Made by a program: the position numbers and the translations under genes | Notes under the pieces: generated by a model | What the model saw: only the letters and a program-made list of their open reading frames with translations | Told to the model about the DNA's origin: nothing | The model's database searches: none | Assembly (NCBI RefSeq): GCF_018688355.1 | Contig: NZ_CP061317.1 | Coordinates: forward strand, 124,001-188,000 | Source: Polynucleobacter sp. AP-Elch-400A-B2 | Lineage (GTDB): Bacteria > Pseudomonadota > Gammaproteobacteria > Burkholderiales > Burkholderiaceae | Direction: 5' to 3' | Length of the DNA: 64,000 nt | Shown: positions 1 to 8,789 of the stretch, piece by piece | Layout: every line of letters starts with the position of its first letter | Position numbering within the stretch: the first letter of the stretch is position 1

Positions 1-125
1 ATCATCAAATCAATATCGGCCCGATCTGCGGATGACGCTAGCGCAGATTGGCGTCGATATTCCTCAATCAGCTCTACTGAGGTTACGGCGCAATTGGTGA
101 TGGGTTTTGGGGTGTTTAATGGCAT
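1..125 (-). CDS. 5' part of an unidentified gene, cut by the window edge
   Basis: This is a minus-strand reading frame that opens with ATG at 125 and runs off the left edge, giving about 41 residues (begins MPLNTPKPITNCAVTSVE). An in-frame TAA lies 12 bases upstream, so this ATG is the only ATG start. It is co-directional with ung and 38 bases downstream of it. No Shine-Dalgarno site is obvious. The plus strand is also open in frame 1 up to a TAA at 139-141, so the coding strand is not certain. I do not recognise the family. Confidence 0.4.
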   Translation of the reverse strand, partial: MPLNTPKPITNCAVTSVELIEEYRRQSALASSADRADIDLM

Positions 126-163
126 TTTTGAGCACGTTTAACCATGAATTTTAATATTTCAGA

Positions 164-937
164 TTAACTGCGTAGCGAAAATAAGTCTTTATCCGTATAA
201 CTTGCATGGCTATCAACCCACTGAATCGGTGACTGCTGTTTTGCAATTAGCCACTCATTGGCTTTAGTAAAGTGCCTACAACTTGTCTTTGCACCTGGCT
301 CTAGAAAGGGTCGATCTGTTTTATAGACCCCCAGCCCAGAGGGGTGGGAGGATTGAAGAATCAATTGATCTTGGGCAGCCTCAATCAGGGGTAGCTTGGA
401 TTGGGCATGGCCACCCCACAGCATCCAAACCAGATTGGGCTTTTGCTGCGCCAAGCCACTAATAAGTCTATCGATAAGGGATTTCCAGCCTAGGTTGGCA
501 TGACTGCCTGCTTCACCTAATTTAACGCTGAGAGCGGTATTGAGAAGCAGGACGCCTTGCTCAGCCCAACTATGAAGATCGCCATTGGGAAGAGCGCCAA
601 AACCCTCTAGCGCCAGCGCTTTACTGATATTGCGCAAAGAACTCGGAAACTGGCGAGAATTTGTTGGAATATGGCTCGGAATAGAAAAGGCCAGGCCCTG
701 AGCAAGACCGGGGGAGTGATACGGATCCTGCCCCAAGATGACCACCTTCACTTGATTCAGCGGAGTCAGAGTGAGTACTTTGAAGAAATTCTGCGGCTCC
801 GGACAAATCTTCTCGACCTCTTTATTGAGCTTGACTCTCAGATTAGTCTGCAGAGTTTGCCACTCAGGAGATTCAAAATAATCTCCGAATAGGGCTCGCC
901 AATCTTCCGGAATATCAGCCGCAGAAAATGAATGCAT
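164..937 (-). CDS. ung: Uracil-DNA glycosylase, family 1
   Basis: It removes uracil from DNA as the first step of base excision repair. The water-activating motif GQDPYH is at about residues 69-74, with the catalytic Asp near 71. The uracil-pocket segment LLLNTALSV is at about 130-138 and the DNA-intercalation loop HPSGLGVY at about 198-205. Its 257 residues are normal or slightly long for the family (E. coli 229). The start is either ATG at 937 or GTG at 940; both overlap the stop codon of the upstream M61 peptidase gene, so the two are probably co-transcribed and translationally coupled. The pairing with the peptidase has no obvious functional meaning. Confidence 0.97.
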   Translation of the reverse strand: MHSFSAADIPEDWRALFGDYFESPEWQTLQTNLRVKLNKEVEKICPEPQNFFKVLTLTPLNQVKVVILGQDPYHSPGLAQGLAFSIPSHIPTNSRQFPSSLRNISKALALEGFGALPNGDLHSWAEQGVLLLNTALSVKLGEAGSHANLGWKSLIDRLISGLAQQKPNLVWMLWGGHAQSKLPLIEAAQDQLILQSSHPSGLGVYKTDRPFLEPGAKTSCRHFTKANEWLIAKQQSPIQWVDSHASYTDKDLFSLRS

Positions 938-2721
938 CACTCAGCTGGCGTGAGCGTGTATTGGCTTGGAATTTGATCATCCTCAAGAACAGTCATGCAC
1001 TCATGTTCTAAGTCATCTCGGTAAAAGCAAATCTGAATGATTTGCCCTGTGATCAAGCTAGATAAAACGTTATCCCAGCGAGCAGAAGTAATACGCTCAC
1101 CATTGATGCTAGCTAAAAGATCTCCAGCGGCTAGACCGGCTAATTGTGCAGCTCCGCCATCGAGAACGTGAGTCACCTTGAGCCAACCACCTACTTCAGC
1201 ATAGCGCATTCCGAACTGAAGTTTTATTTGCTCTAGTTTGGAATGCTCTTTTTGTTTAACCGTAATGAATTTGGAATCAATCCATTTCTGAATGGGAATG
1301 TCTTCAGCGCCAAAAATGTATCGAGACTTAAATTCATTCCAAGTTGTATTAAAACCTGCACCCAGCAGTATTCGCATTAAGTCATCTAAGCCATCTTCGG
1401 CAATCCCATCAAGCGTGACTCCATGTCTTTGCCAGATGAGACGCATCAAATCATCTAGGGATTGGCGATTACTTGTAAAAGCCCGAATCTTGAGATCTAA
1501 ACCTAAAGCGAGCAAGGCACCCTTGCCGTAATAGCTAACGACTGCGTTAGGTGTGTTCTCGTCGGCTTGGTAATACTTAGTCCATGCATCAAAAGAGCTA
1601 TCTGCAAGGCTTTGCTTGAGTCTGCCTGGCCCACGCAAAATACCATTCCAATTGTTAGCAACTAACTTGAGGTAGGTTTTGAGATCGATACGTTTGCTGC
1701 GGAACAATTGCAAGTCATCGTAGTAACTAGTAAAGCCTTCAAATAACCACAGTAAACGAGTATGGTTTCTGCGATCGAGTTGATAGGGTTGAAATGCTTT
1801 TGGCTGAATGCGTTTGACTAACCAGGCATGGAAGTATTCATGGCTACAGAGACCTAGAAACTCACGATAAGATGCATCATCTAATGGGGTATTCAATTGA
1901 GGAATTTGATCACGACGACATAGAAGAGCTGTGCTATTGCGATGCTCGAGTCCGCCATATCCAGAGAGGACTGCATTCACCAAAAATAAGTAATTCTGGA
2001 AAGGTGCTTTCTTAGTCTTTGGTTCAAAGAGGTTAATTGTGCAGGTACAGATTGCCTGAAGATCTTTTGCTAGGCGCTCCAGATCCACTTCATGAATACA
2101 GCCTTGAATAGCCATAGCGTGTGACACGCCATTGGATTGCCAATACGCAATCTGAAACTCACCCATCGCAACCGGATGATCTAAGAGATCATCATAATTT
2201 TTAGCGAGGTAAAAGCCGTAACCTTGGTCATCTACTTTGGCTGGCTGTAGGCCTGTCTGAACAGTCCAGGTATTTGCATGGCTATCTTTAGGTGGAATCA
2301 ACACTACAGCGCACGGTAAAGACTCCTGCCCCTTGACTGCTAAACATAGACTGCTTGGATTGATAAAAGCACGCTCAGTATCTAGATAGGCGGCCCGTAC
2401 GGAAGAATCAAATGCATATACTGTTGTGAGGATTTCTACTGCACCAGTGAGCTTAGGCAAGCGCCACTGATCATTATCGATTCGCTCTAAGACCAGCGCT
2501 TCATTCGGCTGATCAAGCGAAAACGCTTCGATCGTTTCAATTTGCTTGCTGAAATCGCGTATCAAATAGCTTCCCGGAATCCAGGCAGGCATTTGCAGAA
2601 TCTGTCCATTCGGCGAAGGATTCTGAATGTGTAACTTCACATGAAAGCGGTGACCGTGTAAATCCGCCGACCAAATGGTGTAATGGATTGCTGGTAGATC
2701 AGAGGTATTTAATTTGTTCAT
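937..2721 (-). CDS. M61 family metallopeptidase (glycyl aminopeptidase type) with PDZ domain
   Basis: A predicted zinc peptidase of 594 residues. It has an N-terminal beta-rich region (about 1-180), a catalytic domain with GGLEH at 256-260, the zinc motif HEYFH at 294-298 and the third ligand in LFEGFTSYY (Glu at 328), and a C-terminal PDZ domain (about 495-570). No signal peptide is evident, so it is probably cytoplasmic. M61 enzymes related to Sphingomonas glycyl aminopeptidase remove N-terminal Gly or Ala; the substrate here is unknown. The gene follows dsbC after 12 bases and overlaps ung, forming part of the minus-strand run ubiH-dsbC-M61-ung. Confidence 0.92.
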   Translation of the reverse strand: MNKLNTSDLPAIHYTIWSADLHGHRFHVKLHIQNPSPNGQILQMPAWIPGSYLIRDFSKQIETIEAFSLDQPNEALVLERIDNDQWRLPKLTGAVEILTTVYAFDSSVRAAYLDTERAFINPSSLCLAVKGQESLPCAVVLIPPKDSHANTWTVQTGLQPAKVDDQGYGFYLAKNYDDLLDHPVAMGEFQIAYWQSNGVSHAMAIQGCIHEVDLERLAKDLQAICTCTINLFEPKTKKAPFQNYLFLVNAVLSGYGGLEHRNSTALLCRRDQIPQLNTPLDDASYREFLGLCSHEYFHAWLVKRIQPKAFQPYQLDRRNHTRLLWLFEGFTSYYDDLQLFRSKRIDLKTYLKLVANNWNGILRGPGRLKQSLADSSFDAWTKYYQADENTPNAVVSYYGKGALLALGLDLKIRAFTSNRQSLDDLMRLIWQRHGVTLDGIAEDGLDDLMRILLGAGFNTTWNEFKSRYIFGAEDIPIQKWIDSKFITVKQKEHSKLEQIKLQFGMRYAEVGGWLKVTHVLDGGAAQLAGLAAGDLLASINGERITSARWDNVLSSLITGQIIQICFYRDDLEHECMTVLEDDQIPSQYTLTPAE

Positions 2722-2733
2722 CAGTATTGCCTT

Positions 2734-3459
2734 TTACTTCAGACTACTAAATTTCTTTTCAATATCGGTGATCTGAACAGCGCCGGGAAAGCGGCTGCCA
2801 TCAGTAAAGAAAATAGTAGGTGTACCTGTAATGCCATAGGTTTTGGCAAAGGCCATGTTTTTATCTAAAGGCGTAGTGCAGTCGCTTTTACCACTAGGCG
2901 CAATGCCATTAATCATCCAATCGATGTAGGTTTTCTGGGGATCGGCAGAGCACCAAATTTGTTTCGACTTTTGCGCAGAGTCGGCTGACAGAATCGGGAT
3001 AAGGTAGATATAGATCGTCACATTATCTAGTTGCTGTAAGGATTTTTCTAAACGCTTGCAGTAACCGCAATTCGGGTCAGAGAAAATAGCTAACTGTCGA
3101 CTACCATTACCGCGTACTGCTTTTAAAGCATTTGATGGATTGAGTTCAGACCATTTGATGCGATTGAGGTCTGCCTGTTTTTGCTCGGTTATATTTTTCC
3201 CGGTAGCGATCTCAATAATTTCGCCTTGGATTAAATATTTGCTATTGGCATCGGTATAAAAAACCTCATTTCCAACCAACACTTCGTAGATGCCGGGAAT
3301 GGGAGATTGAGAAACGCTTTTGATTTTCGTATTTTGGCCAATCTTCTTTTGTAGTTCAGATCGGACTTGTTGATCTGATTGAGCATGCACTACTCCTACT
3401 GAAATAGTGAGAAAGCAAGCTATAGAAACAGTAGAAAATAATTTATTCAAAATCAGCAT
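2734..3459 (-). CDS. dsbC: Thiol:disulfide interchange protein DsbC (periplasmic isomerase)
   Basis: A periplasmic disulfide isomerase with a thioredoxin fold. The active site is CGYC, preceded by FSDPN, and the cis-proline loop TGTPT lies near the C terminus. A second Cys pair (CSADP...SDC) is typical of DsbC. The signal peptide ends at about VHA/QS. The frame is open to a TTG at 3477, but that would lie inside ubiH. I chose ATG at 3459. A TTG nine bases later, giving MNKLFSTVSI, is also possible because a GGGG stretch sits at a better distance from it. The gene overlaps the 3' end of the UbiH-like gene. Confidence 0.93.
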   Translation of the reverse strand: MLILNKLFSTVSIACFLTISVGVVHAQSDQQVRSELQKKIGQNTKIKSVSQSPIPGIYEVLVGNEVFYTDANSKYLIQGEIIEIATGKNITEQKQADLNRIKWSELNPSNALKAVRGNGSRQLAIFSDPNCGYCKRLEKSLQQLDNVTIYIYLIPILSADSAQKSKQIWCSADPQKTYIDWMINGIAPSGKSDCTTPLDKNMAFAKTYGITGTPTIFFTDGSRFPGAVQITDIEKKFSSLK

Positions 3460-4717
3460 CCCCGAGAGCGCGTTCAATAAGACGCCGTTTAATGAAGTGA
3501 CTGCGATTGACCATACCCAGCCCCCAATTACGTAATTGCCTTTCAGTGCTACTACTCGCTGAAAAAAGCTTTTTGAGTTTATCTGTTACCCAGAGTAATG
3601 CGCTGGTATCACCTTGACGTTGGCGCTCGTAGCGACGCAGTAGCACTATGTCATTTGGTAGTCGAAAAGATTCTCGTTTACTGAGCACATGAAGAAGCGA
3701 TGCAACATCCCTGAGGCCTAAATTTAAGCCTTGCCCAGCTAGTGGATGAATGACATGAGCCGCATCTCCAATCAGAACAACTTTGGGATTTTCTGCTGGG
3801 CCAATAAACCGACTCGCCTGAATTTTTCTGAGGGGAAAAGTCGCTGGCATTGAATTGAGCGTGAGTTCTCCAAGTTGAGAAGCTATTGCGCCATTAGCAA
3901 TCGAGGCAAACTTTTCAGTCCAGCCTGCAAAATCCAACTTTAAAAGATCCTCGGCATTTTCTGGTGAGGTTGACCACACCATCGACACTTGTTTATTTGG
4001 TAGTGGCAACATCGCCACAATATCCCCGCCTGGCAAAAACCATTGATAAGCAGTTTCTAGATGGGCGCCACTACAAATCCAATTGGCTACTACGGCATTT
4101 TGTGCGTAGCTTTCCTCTTTTGCATAAATCCCCAACTCTGAGCGTATAGGTGAATTAGCACCATCAGCAGCAATCAGGAGTTGGGCTCTCAAGCTTGAAC
4201 CATCTTTCAAGTGAAGTAGAACCCCATCAGCAATAACTTCAATGTTTTCTACTGCGCCATTCATGCGCTCCAATTTACTTTGAAAGCGTGAGGCTTGATC
4301 TAAGGTGTGTTCGATCACATTGGATTCACCAATCCATGCAAGCTGGGGTGTACCAGCTTCAAAAGCAGATAGATGTAGCTGATCCTGTTTTTCACCGCGA
4401 TCGCCAAAAATGCGCATATCTCGAACCGCTTGCAAGCGGTTGTGATCAACCGCATCCCATACTTGCAAATGAGCTAGTAATTTTTGAGTGCCGGGAGAAA
4501 AAGCATAAATACGCTGACCCCACTGACTGCCCTCGGGGGCGGCAAGCACTTGCCCTAAGTCGGGGGCAATCTGAACCGTTTGCAACCCAAGTTGAGCTAG
4601 ACCTAAGGCGCAAGCCTTACCCACTATACCTCCGCCGACTATAGCGATATCTACAGTCCGTATCTGAGAGGTATTTTTAGGCAATTTAACCGAGCTATTT
4701 GAGTGAACTTCTGACAT
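3443..4717 (-). CDS. UbiH/UbiF/COQ6-family FAD-dependent ubiquinone hydroxylase
   Basis: A flavoprotein monooxygenase that should hydroxylate the ring of a ubiquinone precursor. The dinucleotide-binding GGGIVG is at 28-33, the DG motif AADGANSP at about 183-190, and the FAD/ribityl motif GDAAH followed by HPLAGQG at 317-330. Its 424 residues are slightly longer than E. coli UbiH (392) because of an N-terminal extension of about 20 residues. Which ring carbon it acts on cannot be read from sequence alone. It is divergent from ychF with 39 bases between starts and overlaps dsbC downstream. A separate C6 hydroxylase, coq7, lies at 19743. Confidence 0.9.
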   Translation of the reverse strand: MSEVHSNSSVKLPKNTSQIRTVDIAIVGGGIVGKACALGLAQLGLQTVQIAPDLGQVLAAPEGSQWGQRIYAFSPGTQKLLAHLQVWDAVDHNRLQAVRDMRIFGDRGEKQDQLHLSAFEAGTPQLAWIGESNVIEHTLDQASRFQSKLERMNGAVENIEVIADGVLLHLKDGSSLRAQLLIAADGANSPIRSELGIYAKEESYAQNAVVANWICSGAHLETAYQWFLPGGDIVAMLPLPNKQVSMVWSTSPENAEDLLKLDFAGWTEKFASIANGAIASQLGELTLNSMPATFPLRKIQASRFIGPAENPKVVLIGDAAHVIHPLAGQGLNLGLRDVASLLHVLSKRESFRLPNDIVLLRRYERQRQGDTSALLWVTDKLKKLFSASSSTERQLRNWGLGMVNRSHFIKRRLIERALGDADFE

Positions 4718-4756
4718 ATCTCGATGATATCGAAACTAGCCCTTTACAATACGACC

Positions 4757-5851
4757 ATGTCTTTGAAATGTGGCATCGTCGGCCTGCCTAACGTCGGCAA
4801 ATCTACCCTCTTTAACGCGCTTACCAAAGCTGGAATCGCGGCGGAAAATTATCCTTTCTGCACGATCGAGCCCAATGTAGGCGTGGTCGAGGTTCCTGAC
4901 CCCCGTCTTGCCGCTTTGGCCGAGATCGTCAAGCCTGAGCGCATCCTGCCTGCCGCTGTCGAATTTGTCGATATTGCGGGATTGGTGGCTGGCGCTTCTA
5001 AAGGTGAAGGTTTAGGGAATCAATTTTTAGCGAATATTCGTGAAACTGACGCTATTACCCATGTGGTGCGCTGTTTCGAGGATGCTAATGTAATCCACGT
5101 AGCCGGCAAGATTGATCCGATCTCCGATATTGGGGTGATTGATACCGAATTAGCCTTGTCAGATTTAACTACGGTTGAAAAAACGCTACAGCGCTCAAGC
5201 AAGGCGGCTAAATCAGGTAATGACAAAGAAGCCGCAGCCTTAGTGGCTGTGCTAACTAAAGTGCAGGCTCACTTAGATCAGGCTCAGCCGGTACGCAGCA
5301 TGAAGCTGACAGAAGAAGAAAACTTGCTCTTAAAGCCGCTCTGCTTAATCACAGCAAAGCCGGCAATGTATATCGCTAACGTCAAAGAAGACGGTTTTAA
5401 AAACAATCCTCATTTAGAGGAGGTTATTCAGCATGCGGCCAAAGAGGGCGCCCCAGTAGTGGCAGTATGCGCCGCAATTGAGGCTGAGATTGCTGACCTA
5501 GATGATGCCGATAAAGTAGAGTTCCTTGCCGACCTAGGTATGGAGGAGTCTGGATTGGATCGCGTGATTCGTGCAGGCTATAAGTTACTTGGGCTACAGA
5601 CTTACTTTACCGCTGGAGTTAAAGAGGTTCGCGCCTGGACCATTCATCAAGGTGATACTGCTCCCCAGGCTGCAGGGGTTATTCATACGGACTTTGAGCG
5701 TGGCTTTATCCGTGCACAAACTATTGCATTTGAAGACTTTGTTCAATTTAAGGGTGAGCCTGGTGCCAAAGAAGCTGGCAAGATGCGTGCCGAAGGTAAG
5801 GAGTATGTTATTAAGGACGGCGATGTCCTCAACTTCCTCTTTAACGTCTAA
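4757..5851 (+). CDS. ychF: Redox-regulated ATPase YchF (Obg-like OLA1 family)
   Basis: A P-loop protein of the Obg superfamily that prefers ATP and associates with ribosomes. G1 GLPNVGKST is at residues 9-17 and G3 DIAGL at about 72-76. The G4 position reads NVKE (208-211) rather than NKxD, the known reason why YchF binds ATP. A TGS-like domain forms the C terminus. The frame opens at 4724, but the start at 4757 (MSLKCGIVG) matches the family and gives the standard 364 residues. A strong intrinsic terminator follows at 5871. Confidence 0.97.
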   Translation: MSLKCGIVGLPNVGKSTLFNALTKAGIAAENYPFCTIEPNVGVVEVPDPRLAALAEIVKPERILPAAVEFVDIAGLVAGASKGEGLGNQFLANIRETDAITHVVRCFEDANVIHVAGKIDPISDIGVIDTELALSDLTTVEKTLQRSSKAAKSGNDKEAAALVAVLTKVQAHLDQAQPVRSMKLTEEENLLLKPLCLITAKPAMYIANVKEDGFKNNPHLEEVIQHAAKEGAPVVAVCAAIEAEIADLDDADKVEFLADLGMEESGLDRVIRAGYKLLGLQTYFTAGVKEVRAWTIHQGDTAPQAAGVIHTDFERGFIRAQTIAFEDFVQFKGEPGAKEAGKMRAEGKEYVIKDGDVLNFLFNV

Positions 5852-5870
5852 TGCACCACCTTTAAAGAAA

Positions 5871-5896
5871 AAGCCCTTATAACTAAGGGCTTTTTT
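5871..5896 (+). terminator. Rho-independent terminator of ychF
   Basis: A perfect 9-bp stem (AAGCCCTTA, 5871-5879, with TAAGGGCTT, 5884-5892), a 4-base loop and a run of six T at 5891-5896. It begins 20 bases after the ychF stop. A-rich sequence on the other side may also let it stop the regulator gene on the minus strand, which ends at 5916. Confidence 0.92.
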
Positions 5897-5915
5897 ACTT
5901 TCTTGGGGGAATAAA

Positions 5916-6266
5916 TCAACCCGCTTTGACAGCCTTTTCTAGACACTTAGAAATTTCTTCATAGCGCTTGATAGCGACCTTAGTGGGCGCCACTTCTTTT
6001 TTACGCCCATCTTCATTCGCAGCCATCTTGATGTAACCCATGGCGCTGAGATTCTTTAGGCGACCGTGCAGTGTGGCTTGAGAGCCAAACTCAGACATCG
6101 AAATTAAATCTCCAACCAATAGAGATTGCTTCGCATGAAAGCTCAGAATAATTTTGTCCAACAAACTTTCCTCAATGGAGTCGAGTTTTTTCCCAGGATT
6201 GATGCGGTCTAATGCATCAATCAGATTTAAAAAACGAATGTAGCAAGAAGATTTAATGGTGGACAT
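5916..6266 (-). CDS. Small winged-helix transcriptional regulator (MarR-like)
   Basis: A 116-residue protein. Residues about 30-95 look like a winged helix: LLDKIILSFHAKQSLLVGDLI, then the likely recognition helix with SQATLHGRLKNLSAMGYI, then a charged wing with DGRKK. A short helical tail follows. There is no ligand or metal-binding domain. The length and layout recall small MarR-like regulators common in freshwater Burkholderiales, but this is inference. The gene is divergent from a MASE1-like membrane protein, with an imperfect palindrome at 6292-6307 between them, so control of itself and that gene is the natural hypothesis. Confidence 0.75.
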   Translation of the reverse strand: MSTIKSSCYIRFLNLIDALDRINPGKKLDSIEESLLDKIILSFHAKQSLLVGDLISMSEFGSQATLHGRLKNLSAMGYIKMAANEDGRKKEVAPTKVAIKRYEEISKCLEKAVKAG

Positions 6267-6291
6267 TGTTTGGTGTGTTGAGTATGAGTAG

Positions 6292-6307
6292 TTAGCCCTA
6301 GGGTTAA
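6292..6307. promoter_or_regulatory. Candidate operator palindrome between regulator and MASE1-like gene
   Basis: TTAGCCCTAGGGTTAA is a 16-bp palindrome with one mismatched pair and a perfect CCCTAGGG core. It lies 26 bases upstream of the regulator start and about 70 bases upstream of the membrane-protein start. Flanking it, GAGTATG (6280-6286) and CATACTC (6364-6370) form a second, widely spaced inverted repeat. Binding is inferred from position only. Confidence 0.45.
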
Positions 6308-6376
6308 TACCATTGTAGGCCTATTAATCTTGTTCGCAACTTGTATGTGTTTATAGAATCAACCATACTCGTAGTA

Positions 6377-6931
6377 ATGAATAAGATAAGTCAAGAATGG
6401 ATGGTTGGATTTATCGTGAGCGTGCTTGCTTACTCAAGCCTTTTTTGCATTAACGCTTGGCTTACAACGCACCTTAGCTATGGTGTTGGGGTTAATTGGA
6501 TTTATCTTCCAGCCGGCTTACGTTTATTTTTGACGCTCATCTTTGGCTTATCTGGCGCCATTGGCATTGCTATTGCTTCATTTGCGATTTGTTTTTTTGG
6601 ACCATTTCCACTCGAGCTCACCAACTATATTGGTATCGGCTTAATATCTGGCTTTGCACCTTATCTAGCAAGACTCTTTGTTGTGAGCAATATCAGCATC
6701 TCATCCGATTTAAGTAATTTAAGCTTACAGAAACTGGCAATTTGTATCTTGATTTACGCTGCCCTAAGTTCAGGCTTACACCAATGGTGGTTCGCAATCC
6801 GAGGACTTGATGAGGCAGGAACTCTAAATCATTTCTTAGTCATGATGACTGGCGACGTGCTCGGGACGGTAATGCTGATCGGCCTTGTTAAATATGGTTT
6901 AGATCTAATGAGACTCTCTAGGTCTAATTAA
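6377..6931 (+). CDS. MASE1-like integral membrane protein
   Basis: A protein of 184 residues with five or six hydrophobic segments (about 9-30, 43-75, 82-100, 117-135 and 150-172) and no soluble output domain. The segment NWIYLPAGLRLFLTLIFG resembles the N-terminal part of MASE1 sensor domains, which are usually fused to GGDEF, kinase or phosphatase modules. Here the membrane part stands alone, so the function is unknown. The frame opens at 6341, but ATG at 6377 gives the more sensible membrane-protein N terminus (MNKISQEW). Its stop overlaps the trpC stop on the other strand by four bases. Confidence 0.65.
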   Translation: MNKISQEWMVGFIVSVLAYSSLFCINAWLTTHLSYGVGVNWIYLPAGLRLFLTLIFGLSGAIGIAIASFAICFFGPFPLELTNYIGIGLISGFAPYLARLFVVSNISISSDLSNLSLQKLAICILIYAALSSGLHQWWFAIRGLDEAGTLNHFLVMMTGDVLGTVMLIGLVKYGLDLMRLSRSN

Positions 6932-7731
6932 TTAAACAGCTTGCTTAATGCAGTCCCTGGGTCATCCGCCCTCATAAAGGCTTCACCCACCAAGAATGCA
7001 TTGATCTGATGATCACGCATCAATTGCACGTCTGCACGATTCATGATTCCAGATTCGGTAACCAGAGTTTTTCCAGCAGGAACCATTGATAGCAAGGACA
7101 GCGTTGTTTGAAGGGTCACTTCAAAAGTCTTCAGGTTACGATTATTAATTCCAAGCAATGGCGTTTTTAATTCAAGTGCTTGCTCTAATTCAGGGGCGTT
7201 ATGAACCTCAACGAGCACATCGAGACCGAGTTCATGAGCGCAGGCTTCTAACTCCTTCATTTGATTGAGTTCTAAGCAGGCCACAATGAGCAAAATAGCA
7301 TCGGCACCGATTGCCCTTGCTTCATATACTTGATAAGGGTCGATAGTAAAGTCTTTGCGTAAGACTGGAATATTGCATGCGGCTCTTGCGGCCTGAAGGT
7401 AAGCATTAGCCCCCTGAAAATAATCTTTATCTGTGAGTACAGATAAACAAGCTGCCCCATTTTTTTCGTAGGATTGGGCAATCTCAGCTGGCTGAAAATT
7501 TTCTCGCAAGATTCCTTTGCTAGGGCTTGCTTTCTTAATCTCAGTAATCACACCGGCCTTGCCAGCTGCAATCTTTCGTTCGATAGATTGAATAAAGCCC
7601 CGTGGTTTTAATGGCGCATCACGATTATTTTCCTCAGCCTGATCACGTTGATTCGCTAAAGAGATTTTTTTTGAATCAGCGGCTACCTCAATTTTTTTGG
7701 TGGCAACAATTTTATCGAGGATATCGCTCAT
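6928..7731 (-). CDS. trpC: Indole-3-glycerol phosphate synthase
   Basis: It closes the ring of carboxyphenylamino-deoxyribulose 5-phosphate to indole-3-glycerol phosphate in tryptophan synthesis. The TIM barrel carries the hallmarks EIKKASPSKG, VLTDKDYFQG, LRKDFTID, INNRNL and VTESGI. Its 267 residues match monofunctional TrpC enzymes, so it is not fused to TrpF as in E. coli. It is the last gene of rpe-trpE-trpG-trpD-trpC and starts 11 bases after trpD. trpF, trpB and trpA are not in the window. Confidence 0.97.
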   Translation of the reverse strand: MSDILDKIVATKKIEVAADSKKISLANQRDQAEENNRDAPLKPRGFIQSIERKIAAGKAGVITEIKKASPSKGILRENFQPAEIAQSYEKNGAACLSVLTDKDYFQGANAYLQAARAACNIPVLRKDFTIDPYQVYEARAIGADAILLIVACLELNQMKELEACAHELGLDVLVEVHNAPELEQALELKTPLLGINNRNLKTFEVTLQTTLSLLSMVPAGKTLVTESGIMNRADVQLMRDHQINAFLVGEAFMRADDPGTALSKLFN

Positions 7732-7742
7732 GAGGATCTTAA

Positions 7743-8765
7743 TTAGTGTTGGGTTGCTGCTATAAATTGGTCTAGCTTTTGACGGGCGGCACCAGAAGCA
7801 ATGGCTGCTTGTGCCATCTGAATACCACTAGCAATACTGGGTGCTACATCGGCTACATACAGAACTGCGCCAGCATTGAGACAAACAATGTCACTGGCTG
7901 GGCCGGATTTTTTATTGAGCACATCTAAAACAATTGCTTTAGATTCTTCCGGATCGGCCACCTTAAAACTGCTAGTAAGCGCTGTACTTAAACCAAAGTC
8001 TTTTGGATGAATCTCATATTCACGAACCTGGCCATCTTTTAGTTCACCAACGAGAGTAGGGCCCTCAAGAGAAATCTCATCTAAGCCATCACGGCCATAA
8101 ACCACTAATGCATGATCCATTCCCATGGCTTGCAATACACGTGCCTGGATACCCACTAAGTCAGCATGAAATACACCCATGAGGATGCGCTTGGCATCTG
8201 CTGGGTTTGTAAGGGGCCCTAGGATATTAAAAATCGTGCGTACACCCAAATCTTTACGAATCGGCACCACATTTTTCATCGCAGGGTGATGGTTTGGTGC
8301 AAACATAAAGCCTGCCCCTACATCAGAAATACACTTTGCAACCTGCTCAGGTGAGAGCGAGAGCTTAACGCCTAAGGATTCCAGAATATCTGCGCTACCT
8401 GATTTACTACTTACGCTACGATTGCCATGCTTAGCAATCTTTGCGCCAGCCGCCGCAGCGACAAACATAGCAGCTGTAGAAATATTGAACGTGTGAGCAC
8501 CATCTCCGCCTGTGCCCACTACATCCACTAAATTCTTTCTATCTTCTACATGTACTGGCGTCGCAAATTCACGCATGACTTGCGCAGCTGCGGCGATCTC
8601 GCCAACAGTTTCTTTTTTGGTGCGCAGGGCAACGAGTAGGCCAGCAACTAAAGTGGGTGGCATTTCACCACTCATGATCAGACGCATCATGGCAGTCATC
8701 TCATCATGAAAGAGTTCGCGATGTTCAATGCAACGTTGTAATGCTTGCTGTGGAGTAATGGGCAT
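7743..8765 (-). CDS. trpD: Anthranilate phosphoribosyltransferase
   Basis: It joins anthranilate and PRPP in the second step of the tryptophan branch. The PRPP-binding glycine loop GTGGDGAHTFN is at 84-94, KHGNRSVSSKSGSAD at about 112-126, and the family signature NPADAKRILMGVF is in the second half. At 340 residues it has the usual length and is not fused to TrpG. It lies 24 bases after trpG and 11 bases before trpC. Confidence 0.97.
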   Translation of the reverse strand: MPITPQQALQRCIEHRELFHDEMTAMMRLIMSGEMPPTLVAGLLVALRTKKETVGEIAAAAQVMREFATPVHVEDRKNLVDVVGTGGDGAHTFNISTAAMFVAAAAGAKIAKHGNRSVSSKSGSADILESLGVKLSLSPEQVAKCISDVGAGFMFAPNHHPAMKNVVPIRKDLGVRTIFNILGPLTNPADAKRILMGVFHADLVGIQARVLQAMGMDHALVVYGRDGLDEISLEGPTLVGELKDGQVREYEIHPKDFGLSTALTSSFKVADPEESKAIVLDVLNKKSGPASDIVCLNAGAVLYVADVAPSIASGIQMAQAAIASGAARQKLDQFIAATQH

Positions 8766-8789
8766 AGGAGTCGACTGAATACCTGTGAG

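Noticed and set aside
4288..4644. 118-residue plus-strand ORF opposite the UbiH-like gene
   Set aside because: No ribosome site or domain; the FAD motifs of the minus-strand gene prove the coding strand.
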